DNA of 13,121 nucleotides, taken from contig CALCUN010000182.1 of the NCBI GenBank assembly GCA_937906975.1, positions 1-13,121 on the forward strand, given 5' to 3'. Each line of letters begins with the position of its first letter. Positions within the stretch are counted from its first letter, which is position 1. Origin of the DNA: an uncultured Bacteroidales bacterium. GTDB lineage: Bacteria > Bacteroidota > Bacteroidia > Bacteroidales > P3. The notes under the pieces were generated by a model, which was not told where the DNA came from, did not search any database, and saw only the letters and a program-made list of their open reading frames with translations. This document shows, piece after piece, positions 1 to 7,084 of the stretch. The position numbers and the translations under genes were made by a program.

Positions 1-621
1 AGCCGAAATTAAGGCTTGCTTTGAGGTTTGAAAATCTGCAACTACTTTATAGCTCTTATTTTCTTTGAAATTATTGATTTCTTTTTCTCTTTCTACAATA
101 AGTCTTACGGCAACCGATTGAACTCTTCCTGCACTTAAAGAAGGCTTAACTTTTTTCCAAAGAACAGGAGAGATTTCATAACCTACAATTCTGTCAAGCA
201 CTCTACGAGCTTGTTGAGCGTTTACAAGGTTAAGGTCAATCGAGCGAGGATTTTCCACTGCTTTTAAGATGGCAGTTTTTGTTATTTCATTAAAAACTAT
301 TCTCTTTGTTTTGCTTTCTTCAAGATTTAAAGCCTCTTTTAAATGCCATGCAATAGCCTCTCCCTCACGGTCTTCATCGGAAGCAAGCCAAACAAACTCT
401 GCTTTTTCTACTGCGGCTTTTAATTCTTTTACTACTTTAACTTTATCTTCTGTGATTATATAATTAGGTTCAAAGTTGTTTTCCAAATCAATGCTCATAT
501 CCTTTGAGGGAAGGTCGCGAATATGTCCAAAACTCGACATTACCACAAAATCTTTTCCTAAAAACTTCTCTATTGTCTTTGCCTTAGCAGGCGACTCCAC
601 TATTACAAGATTCTTTGCCAT
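1..621 (-). CDS. topA: DNA topoisomerase I, N-terminal 207 residues (partial)
   Basis: Type IA topoisomerase, which relaxes negatively supercoiled DNA through a transient 5'-phosphotyrosine strand break. The minus strand reads from an ATG at 621 and runs off the window start, so only the N-terminal quarter is present. Visible: the TOPRIM start [16 protein letters not shown] (residues 5-20, with Glu9), the acidic triad DEDREGEAI (Asp82, Asp84, Glu86) that binds Mg2+, and [13 protein letters not shown] (163-175) of the family core. The active-site Tyr lies outside the window. The start is supported by the family-typical [13 protein letters not shown] beginning and by a TAnnTTTG box just upstream on the minus strand. 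It is divergent from ispE across a 175-bp AT-rich spacer. No frameshift or odd residue was seen. Confidence 0.97.
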   Translation of the reverse strand, partial: MAKNLVIVESPAKAKTIEKFLGKDFVVMSSFGHIRDLPSKDMSIDLENNFEPNYIITEDKVKVVKELKAAVEKAEFVWLASDEDREGEAIAWHLKEALNLEESKTKRIVFNEITKTAILKAVENPRSIDLNLVNAQQARRVLDRIVGYEISPVLWKKVKPSLSAGRVQSVAVRLIVEREKEINNFKENKSYKVVADFQTSKQALISA

Positions 622-645
622 ATATATTTTTTTAAAAAACGCTTG

Positions 646-653
646 CAAAATTA
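646..653 (-). promoter_or_regulatory. topA: Bacteroidetes-type -7 box for topA
   Basis: The minus strand reads TAATTTTG, a full match to the Bacteroidetes sigma-ABfr -7 consensus TAnnTTTG, 24 bases upstream of the topA ATG. No well-spaced -33 TTTG was found, so this rests on one element plus position. Confidence 0.5.
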
Positions 654-771
654 CAACTTTTAATAGAATAATAAATTAAAGCAAAGAAAAAATAAAATAA
701 TCCAAAGGATTAAAAAAATAAATCAAAGAAATAAAAAATTAAGTCTAAGAGAAAAAATATAGAAGTTTTTG

Positions 772-779
772 TATATTTG
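772..779 (+). promoter_or_regulatory. ispE: Bacteroidetes-type -7 box for ispE
   Basis: TATATTTG matches the TAnnTTTG -7 consensus and ends 17 bases before the ispE ATG, which would give a leader of about 10 nt. No clear -33 TTTG lies at the usual distance. Together with the box at 646-653 it makes the topA-ispE spacer a divergent promoter region. Confidence 0.55.
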
Positions 780-796
780 CAAAAAAGAAAAAAGAA

Positions 797-1621
797 ATGA
801 TATTTTTTCCAAATTGCAAAATAAATATTGGACTGAGTATTGTAGAAAAACGAAAAGAAGACGGATACCATAATATAGAATCTGTTTTCTATCCTGTGGA
901 TTTGTGTGATGTGTTGGAGATTAGAGAGAGTAATTCTTTACAAGATAGTTTTCTTATAAGCGGATTAGATATTGGAAATACCTCTTCGGAGAATAATCTT
1001 TGTGTCAAGGCGGTTAATGCTTTGAGAGAGGAATTTCCAAACATACCTTATTTAAATATTCATTTGCATAAGCAAATCCCCGCTTTTGCTGGGCTCGGTG
1101 GAGGAAGTAGTGATGCTACTTTTACTTTGAAACTTTTGGATTTTCTTTTCAATCTAAATCTTACAGAAGAACAAATGCTTTGCTTTGCTGCTAAAATAGG
1201 AAGCGATTGTTCGTTTTTTGTAAAGAATAAGCCAACATACGTCTTTTCAAAGGGAGAAAAATCTAAGGATATAACACTTGATTTGAGTGGTTATCATATC
1301 GTATTGGTAAAACCCGATTTAAAAATATCTACAAAAGAGGCGTATTCAAATGTTGTGCCGAAACCATCTAATGTGGATTATAATAATTTGCCAAATATTA
1401 AGGATTGGAAAGGGGTTTTAAAGAACGATTTTGAAGATAGTTTGTTTCCTAAATATCCAATCTTAAAACAGATTAAAGATACATTATATAATAATGGTGC
1501 TATCTATGCTTCTTTGTCGGGAAGTGGTGCTACGGTATATGGAATTTTTGAAAAAGAAATAGAAATAAAAAGACTAAATCTCTCACAAGATACGTTTATA
1601 TATCAAGGAAAATTAAAATAA
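797..1621 (+). CDS. ispE: 4-diphosphocytidyl-2-C-methyl-D-erythritol kinase
   Basis: Cytosolic GHMP-family kinase of the MEP (non-mevalonate) isoprenoid pathway. It uses ATP to phosphorylate the 2-hydroxyl of CDP-methylerythritol. The 274-residue length is normal for the family. Visible: the N-terminal substrate-binding start (N6-C-K-I-N10), the GHMP glycine-rich ATP loop PAFAGLGGGSSDAT (95-108), GSDCSFF (135-141) with the expected catalytic Asp137, and the C-terminal GHMP loop SGSGATVYGIF (241-251). The ATG at 797 follows a -7 box with no Shine-Dalgarno, as is usual in Bacteroidetes. pepD follows after 17 bases on the same strand, so co-transcription is likely though the functions are unrelated. 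Confidence 0.96.
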   Translation: MIFFPNCKINIGLSIVEKRKEDGYHNIESVFYPVDLCDVLEIRESNSLQDSFLISGLDIGNTSSENNLCVKAVNALREEFPNIPYLNIHLHKQIPAFAGLGGGSSDATFTLKLLDFLFNLNLTEEQMLCFAAKIGSDCSFFVKNKPTYVFSKGEKSKDITLDLSGYHIVLVKPDLKISTKEAYSNVVPKPSNVDYNNLPNIKDWKGVLKNDFEDSLFPKYPILKQIKDTLYNNGAIYASLSGSGATVYGIFEKEIEIKRLNLSQDTFIYQGKLK

Positions 1622-1638
1622 TAATAAAATAGAAAATT

Positions 1639-3093
1639 ATGAGTGAATTATTAAACTTAGAACCAAAAGCGTTGTGGAAACATTTTGACAATATTTGTTC
1701 TATTCCACACCCTTCAAAACATGAAGAAAAAATTGTTGCAGCCTTAGTTGAGTTTGCAAAAGAAAATAACATAGAATATAAGCTTGACGAAGTTGGAAAC
1801 GTGATTATGCGTAAGCCAGCAACAAAAGGAATGGAAAATCGTAAAGGTGTGATTTTGCAAGCACACTGCGACATGGTTCCTCAAAAGAATAACGATACAA
1901 AACACGACTTTTTAACTGATCCAATCCTTCCAAGAATTGAAGGAGAGTGGGTAAAAGCAACAGGAACTACACTTGGAGCAGACAATGGTATAGGAGTTGC
2001 TGCTGCTTTGGCGGTATTGGAAGATAAAAACCTTGTTCACGGACCAGTAGAAGCACTTATCACAATAGATGAAGAAACAGGAATGACAGGAGCCTTTGGA
2101 TTAAAAGCAGGAGAGTTAAACGGAGATATTCTTCTTAACCTTGACTCAGAAACAGAAGGAGAACTTTATGTTGGTTGTGCTGGTGGTATAGATGCTACTA
2201 TCACTTTTGATTATAAAGAAGAAGCATTTGATTCTGCTTATAAAGCATTCGCTTTATCAATCAAAGGATTAAAAGGTGGACACAGTGGAATGGACATCAT
2301 TCTTCAAAGAGGAAATGCTAATAAAATATTATTTAGAATATTAAAAGCATTAGAAAAAGTTGAAGTTAGAGTATGTGATATTAACGGTGGTAGTTTAAGA
2401 AATGCTATACCAAGAGAGGCCTTCTGTACAATAGCACTTCCTGCTACAAAGGTTGAAGAAGCAAAACAAATTATAGCAAACATAACTGAAATAGTTAAAA
2501 ACGAACTTTCAGCAGTTGAACCTGAAATCCTTATAGCAATAGAAGAAACTACTGCTCCTGCTACTTTCATTGACAAAGACACAATGGCAAGAGTTATTCG
2601 TACAATATATGCTTGTCCTAACGGAATTTACAGAATGAGCGACAGTATGGAAAATCTTGTTGAAACATCTTCTAACCTTGCTATCGTAAAATCAGAAAAC
2701 GGAGTAATAAAAGCATGTGCTTTATTAAGAAGTTCAGTTGATACAGCGAAAGAAGACTTTGCTGAAATGATGGCGAGCGTAGTAGAACTTGCTGGTGGAA
2801 ATATTGAATTTGCAGGTGGATACCCAGGTTGGAAACCAAATATGGAAAGTCCAATACTTAACACAATGCAAACAACATATCAAAAAATGTTTGGACGTAC
2901 TCCAAAGGTAATGGCAATACATGCTGGTTTGGAATGTGGACTTTTAGGCGGAGTTTACAAAAATTGGGATATGATTTCATTTGGACCAACAATTCAAAAC
3001 CCTCACTCTCCTGATGAAAGAGTAAATATCCCTTCTGTAAAATTATTCTGGGATTATTTAGTAGAAACATTGAAAAATGTACCACAAAAATAA
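1639..3093 (+). CDS. pepD: Cytosol nonspecific dipeptidase (aminoacyl-histidine dipeptidase, M20 family)
   Basis: Di-zinc M20 metallopeptidase that hydrolyses dipeptides, including Xaa-His, in the cytosol. It has 484 residues, the usual length for PepD. Visible in order: VILQAHCDMVP (71-81; His76 metal ligand, Asp78 catalytic), ADNGIGVAAALAV (114-126; bridging Asp115), IDEETGMTGAF (143-153; Glu145 and Glu146), NLDSETEGELYVGCAGG (167-183; Asp169), the lid-domain GGHSGMDI (213-220), HAGLECG (428-434) and PHSPDERV (455-462; His456). No signal peptide. It follows ispE by 17 bases, and its 3' end overlaps the earliest ATG of the next gene by 17 bases. All catalytic residues are intact. Confidence 0.95.
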   Translation: MSELLNLEPKALWKHFDNICSIPHPSKHEEKIVAALVEFAKENNIEYKLDEVGNVIMRKPATKGMENRKGVILQAHCDMVPQKNNDTKHDFLTDPILPRIEGEWVKATGTTLGADNGIGVAAALAVLEDKNLVHGPVEALITIDEETGMTGAFGLKAGELNGDILLNLDSETEGELYVGCAGGIDATITFDYKEEAFDSAYKAFALSIKGLKGGHSGMDIILQRGNANKILFRILKALEKVEVRVCDINGGSLRNAIPREAFCTIALPATKVEEAKQIIANITEIVKNELSAVEPEILIAIEETTAPATFIDKDTMARVIRTIYACPNGIYRMSDSMENLVETSSNLAIVKSENGVIKACALLRSSVDTAKEDFAEMMASVVELAGGNIEFAGGYPGWKPNMESPILNTMQTTYQKMFGRTPKVMAIHAGLECGLLGGVYKNWDMISFGPTIQNPHSPDERVNIPSVKLFWDYLVETLKNVPQK

Positions 3094-5800
3094 ATTATTG
3101 AACTATATAAGCATTAACCCTCTTGTTAAAAATAGCAAGAGGGTAGTGCTTTTTATTGGTTTCGTTTTAGCGTTTTCTGGTTTGTTTGCACAATATAATG
3201 TTAGTGCAAATGATGATGGCAGAGTAAAGTATAGAGAAATCAATACAGATAAGTTTCATTTGGTATATCCTCAATCATTTGAAACAAAAGCACAAGAACT
3301 TGCGCGTGTGCTTGATACAATGGTGAATCACATAGGTAGAAGTGTTGGAACAAATGCGCCAAAACTACCAATACTTATTCACCCTTATACCGCAAAGTCA
3401 AATGGTATGGCAACTTGGGCACCAAAACGTTTGGAGTTTTACCCAACTCCTTCACCTGATTACTTTGCTTATCCTTGGATATGGCATCTTGCTGTTCATG
3501 AATATCGTCATGCTTGTCAGTATTATGCTCCTTATAAGGGGATTTCTAAGACTTTAACAGATATACTTGGAGAACAATTTCTTTTGGGCGTAAGTGCTCT
3601 TTTAATTCCTAATTGGTTTATAGAGGGAGATGCTGTTCTTGCAGAGACAGCCTTAGCTCAAACGGGTAGAGGACAGACTCCTGATCAATACAATCGGTTT
3701 AAAGCGCAGCTTCTTGAAAAAGGAGCATATAAATTCCATAAAGCAAAACTCGAAAGTAGGAAAGATTTCGTTCCAAACGACTATACTTTTGGCTATTATA
3801 TGTCTGCGTACACAAGAAACAAATACGGAAAAGATATTTTCTCAGATGTCTTTGCTACAACTGCAAAATCGTGGTTGCAATTAAAGTGGTTTAATACAGC
3901 AGATAGCCTAAATGTAAAAATTCCACATAGAAAGATTTATTCAGAATTGATTGATACTCTTTTGCCTCTATGGAGAGAGGAATACAATCAATGGACAAAG
4001 AAAGAAAATACGTCAAAATTAGACACATTAGATATAGATAAAGAGTATTATACTCATTATTTGAATCCTATTTTAATAGGTGAAGACTCTATTCTTGCTT
4101 TAAAATCTACTTCTTTTGAAGTTCAAAAATTAGTTCTTTACACCCCAAAAGGAATGGAAACTATTGCAAATCTACCTTATTTAATGCACTCATTTTTTGA
4201 TTATAAAGACGGGAAGGTTCTTTATTCTCAAAACGCATTAGATAAACGTTGGGGAGAAAAAACCTATGCAAATATTGTAGAACTTGATATTCACACAGGA
4301 AAAACAAAACTTATTACAAAAAACAAAACATATTTCACACCAACTTACTCTCCTATGAATGAAGAAATGCTTTATGTTGTAGGGGGAGATGATTTGTCTT
4401 ATCCAGCTTGGGGAGAAAATGAAGATGTTGTTTATTATATAGAAACTACGCCTAAGGGAAAGAAAATCATAATGCGAGATAGCCTTACTCATGATGTAAC
4501 TTCTGCTTCATACGACAATATTTCGCATCTGAAATATCGTGATAACAAACTTTATTTTTTGAAAGATATTTCATCAAAATATGAATTAGTTGAGTTTGAT
4601 TTAAAAACCAAAACTGCAAAACAATTAACCGATACACCATTTGGTATAGGTGGATATTCTTTTAATGGAGAAGAATTGATTGTTTCGGTTTATAATAGTG
4701 ATGGATACTTTCTTGCGAAAACAAAACCTTTGAATCAAAGTTTGGATATAAACAAAAAGAATAATCCTCAAATATTTGTAGAAGAGCTTCAAAGACAAGA
4801 AGGTTTTCTTTTACCAACCGAGTACGATGAATCAATAAAATATGAAAGTAAGGAATATAAAAAATATAAAAACCTATTTAATTTCCATTCACGTTTGCCT
4901 ATTTTTCTAAATTTAGAGAAGACAAATTTTGGATTAGGTGTTAGTGCATTTTCTCAAAACTTACTTTCGACTTCTATTTTTCAAATAGGATATAAATATG
5001 ATGTAAAAGATTCTTGGCACGAGGCGTATATGACTTATACATATAGCGGATTCTATCCTATAATTGATTTAGAAGCAGGATATAAACTTAGAAATACTTC
5101 AAGTAATAGGCTTCAAGAAGAGTATTTAACAGGAATAAAAATAGGTGTGCCGTATTCGTGGAGTACAAGACAATCTGTCAATAAATTGCAAGCAGATTTT
5201 AATTATACTCTTACACAAATGCAAAAGCAGACTCCTTCAATATATAATATATATGGCTATGCTCTTTCTTTTATTCATCAACATGCACAAGCAAATAATG
5301 ACATTACTCCAAGAAAAGGGCTTAGTGTGAATTTTGCACAATACCTTACGCTTGGGGATAATGCTACTAATAACACATCTCTAAGTTCAAAACTATATTT
5401 ACCTTTCTTTTTTAGAAATAGTACAACAGAGCTAAACTTTAATTATCAATATAACAGCAGAAATGCAAACGGATATGAATTTGCAAACCAAATAGATTTT
5501 ATAAAGGGTGTAAAAAATCAATTCCCTACCGAATATTGCGGAGGAGGTCTAACATTCAATCTTCCACTTTTTTATCCTGATTGGATTATTGGCCCTGTGT
5601 TTTATGTTAAAAGGGTAAGTATAAAACCTTTCTATGAAATAGCAAGTTTCGATAAGCAGATTCATCAAAGTTTTGGAAACGATTTCAGTTTTAATCTATG
5701 TGTATTTGGAATTAAATTGCCAATAGAAATAGGTTTGCGTTGCGGTTATGAAACTTTGAACAACAAACCATTTTACCAATTCCTTTTGTCGTTGAAATAA
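3077..5800 (+). CDS. Secreted protein with HExxH zincin-like domain, TolB-like propeller and C-terminal outer-membrane barrel
   Basis: A 907-residue protein that I do not recognise as a named family. A signal peptide (about 20-38, ending SGLFA before Gln39) follows an unusually long n-region. The first domain (about 45-330) holds HEYRH at 141-145 within a helix and NWFIEGDA (179-186) with Glu183, the HExxH...E arrangement of gluzincin metallopeptidases. Residues about 330-580 look like repeated beta-propeller strands of the TolB type. The last 300 or so residues alternate aromatic and polar strands and end in FLLSLK, as in outer-membrane beta-barrels. I infer an outer-membrane-anchored peptidase or a surface protein assembly factor. 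The ATG at 3077 is the only ATG before the signal peptide and overlaps pepD by 17 bases. A hairpin at 3118-3143 lies inside the leader codons. A non-enzymatic role is possible. Confidence 0.7.
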   Translation: MYHKNKLLNYISINPLVKNSKRVVLFIGFVLAFSGLFAQYNVSANDDGRVKYREINTDKFHLVYPQSFETKAQELARVLDTMVNHIGRSVGTNAPKLPILIHPYTAKSNGMATWAPKRLEFYPTPSPDYFAYPWIWHLAVHEYRHACQYYAPYKGISKTLTDILGEQFLLGVSALLIPNWFIEGDAVLAETALAQTGRGQTPDQYNRFKAQLLEKGAYKFHKAKLESRKDFVPNDYTFGYYMSAYTRNKYGKDIFSDVFATTAKSWLQLKWFNTADSLNVKIPHRKIYSELIDTLLPLWREEYNQWTKKENTSKLDTLDIDKEYYTHYLNPILIGEDSILALKSTSFEVQKLVLYTPKGMETIANLPYLMHSFFDYKDGKVLYSQNALDKRWGEKTYANIVELDIHTGKTKLITKNKTYFTPTYSPMNEEMLYVVGGDDLSYPAWGENEDVVYYIETTPKGKKIIMRDSLTHDVTSASYDNISHLKYRDNKLYFLKDISSKYELVEFDLKTKTAKQLTDTPFGIGGYSFNGEELIVSVYNSDGYFLAKTKPLNQSLDINKKNNPQIFVEELQRQEGFLLPTEYDESIKYESKEYKKYKNLFNFHSRLPIFLNLEKTNFGLGVSAFSQNLLSTSIFQIGYKYDVKDSWHEAYMTYTYSGFYPIIDLEAGYKLRNTSSNRLQEEYLTGIKIGVPYSWSTRQSVNKLQADFNYTLTQMQKQTPSIYNIYGYALSFIHQHAQANNDITPRKGLSVNFAQYLTLGDNATNNTSLSSKLYLPFFFRNSTTELNFNYQYNSRNANGYEFANQIDFIKGVKNQFPTEYCGGGLTFNLPLFYPDWIIGPVFYVKRVSIKPFYEIASFDKQIHQSFGNDFSFNLCVFGIKLPIEIGLRCGYETLNNKPFYQFLLSLK
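3118..3143 (+). other. Perfect 8-bp hairpin near the start of the barrel-protein gene
   Basis: CCCTCTTG at 3118-3125 pairs perfectly with CAAGAGGG at 3136-3143 across a 10-nt loop, followed by GTGCTTTTTATT at 3146-3157. It lies 25 bases after the pepD stop and within the first codons of the next frame. It could be a leaky intra-operon terminator or translational attenuator. The T-run is too far from the stem for a classic terminator. Confidence 0.4.
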
Positions 5801-5856
5801 GTCAAAGAAAAAATAAAATATTCCTAAGAGAAAATAAATTTTTTCTTTGACTTATT
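5796..5856 (+). terminator. Long inverted repeat at the 3' end of the barrel-protein gene
   Basis: A 19-nt arm at 5796-5814, which includes the stop codon, is perfectly complementary to 5838-5856, with a 23-nt loop. The right arm runs into TTTTATTTTTTCTTTA. The position directly at the stop and the following T-rich tract fit transcription termination. The stem is AT-rich, so it would be weaker than a GC-clamped terminator. Confidence 0.6.
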
Positions 5857-6006
5857 TTATTTTTTCTTTACATTTTTAAAAAGCATACATAAGCTGTAAC
5901 AAAATGGCAAAAACACTTGTCTATATATACAAAGGGAAAAATCAATAGTAAATACAATTACTCAAAAACTCTCTACAAGTAAGAAATTAATAAAGCAATA
6001 ATCGGT
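5857..6006. other. Intergenic stretch between two terminators, no gene seen
   Basis: This is the middle of the 338-bp gap 5801-6138. The only plus-strand frame noticed is a 14-codon one starting at 5904, which has no family features. No TAnnTTTG box was found here. Because the terminator at 6007-6051 closes a region with no visible gene, a short non-coding transcript is possible but not shown. Confidence 0.4.
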
Positions 6007-6051
6007 AATAATCTCCAATATAACCAAAAGTTTATTGGAGGTTATTTTTTT
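6007..6051 (+). terminator. Rho-independent terminator
   Basis: A 14-bp stem forms between 6007-6020 and 6033-6046, with one G-U pair and a 12-nt loop, followed immediately by a T-run through 6051. It contains a CTCC/GGAG core. This is the textbook form of an intrinsic terminator on the plus strand. The nearest upstream gene ends over 200 bases earlier and already has its own inverted repeat. Confidence 0.8.
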
Positions 6052-6093
6052 ATTTATTTGTTTCAAGATATTAATCTAATGTAAAAAATGTAT

Positions 6094-6101
6094 TATCTTT
6101 G
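6094..6101 (+). promoter_or_regulatory. Bacteroidetes-type -7 box for the 6139 gene
   Basis: TATCTTTG fits TAnnTTTG and sits 37 bases upstream of the ATG at 6139, directly after the terminator at 6007-6051. This is a natural place for a new transcription unit covering the 6139 gene and the DPP IV gene. Confidence 0.55.
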
Positions 6102-6138
6102 CAAACTATGATTAATTGAATAAAAAACATAATTAAAT

Positions 6139-7071
6139 ATGAGAAAGAGTTTTTTAATAACAGCGTTGTTGTTTTTCACTTTGAATGTTTTTGGTCAAAA
6201 TACCAAGACTTTGGACGATGAGAAAATGACTGATTTTGCTTATAAGTTAAGTGCTTTACCCTTTAGTGAAAGAGACGTGATTGAAAAGGCGTGTAAACTT
6301 TTTGAAGAAACGTTTCAAGGAGATAAAGACGGAGCAGATTGGGGGTATCAACTTCTTTATTATTATCACGAAATAGCGTGTGAGGACAAGACTGTAACTC
6401 TTCACAAGACTTTCTCAGATGAGGAAATTAGAGCGTTGGTTCATGGTGATATTTCTGTTCTTGGTGGTTTGAAAAAGGATATGAAACGTTTTCGTGATGA
6501 GTATGGCAAATGGGGTTATAGAATAATGTCTTATGAGGATACTTCTTACGCTATTGAGGTTCAACCGGCTTTTCTTTATGATAGATATAAAGAGATGCTT
6601 ACCCCTGAGTATCGTTACTATCGTGGGCTTTGGATAAAGGAACACGATATTCCTCCTTATTGGCATGCTACTCTTGATATTACTATGGAGGAGTTGTTTA
6701 ATAGAATAGCGTGGAGAGATGAGTTTTTGGACGAACACCCTGATTTTATTAGAGAAGACCTTGTTACAAGAGAGATAGAGTATCTTTGTTTCTCGGTTAC
6801 AAAGGGATTGGAAAACACTCCTGTCTATGATGATAAAGATGTGATTAAACCTGAATATAAAGCAGGTTTGCAAACCTATTATAAAGCACACCCAAAAACA
6901 AAATGGGGACTTTATATGACAGAATATGTACATCGTCTTGCACTAAACAAATATAGAAACAGCAATGAAATTGATACATGGGTGATAAATACGCTTTATC
7001 CTCCTGAAAGAAAAAACATAGATCCACTTTTGAAATATAAAGATATATTGATAGATAACATAATTGATTAA
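6139..7071 (+). CDS. Secreted hypothetical protein
   Basis: A 310-residue protein that I do not recognise. It begins with a clear signal peptide (MRKSFLITALLFFTLNVFG, cleavage likely before Gln20), so it is exported to the periplasm or outer membrane. The N-terminal Gln after cleavage is common in exported Bacteroidetes proteins. The mature part is mostly predicted helical, rich in Tyr, Trp and acidic residues, with no cysteine motif, metal-binding motif or repeat that I can name. A -7 box and a terminator lie upstream, so it starts a transcription unit. The DPP IV gene follows 13 bases after its stop, suggesting co-expression with an exported peptidase, but that does not give it a function. 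Confidence 0.8.
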   Translation: MRKSFLITALLFFTLNVFGQNTKTLDDEKMTDFAYKLSALPFSERDVIEKACKLFEETFQGDKDGADWGYQLLYYYHEIACEDKTVTLHKTFSDEEIRALVHGDISVLGGLKKDMKRFRDEYGKWGYRIMSYEDTSYAIEVQPAFLYDRYKEMLTPEYRYYRGLWIKEHDIPPYWHATLDITMEELFNRIAWRDEFLDEHPDFIREDLVTREIEYLCFSVTKGLENTPVYDDKDVIKPEYKAGLQTYYKAHPKTKWGLYMTEYVHRLALNKYRNSNEIDTWVINTLYPPERKNIDPLLKYKDILIDNIID

Positions 7072-7084
7072 AAGTAAAAATTAT

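Noticed and set aside
269..679. Two plus-strand open frames of 64 and 67 codons
   Set aside because: They are antisense to topA, whose TOPRIM motifs are clear on the minus strand.
1596..3085. Several minus-strand open frames of 60-95 codons across pepD
   Set aside because: They lie fully antisense to a strongly supported M20 peptidase gene and show no family features.
5904..5948. 14-codon frame MAKTLVYIYKGKNQ
   Set aside because: Too short, with no binding site, no family and no coding support.
6415..6933. 172-codon minus-strand open frame
   Set aside because: It is antisense to the 6139 gene, which has a signal peptide and a promoter box. The minus-strand product looks like an antisense shadow.
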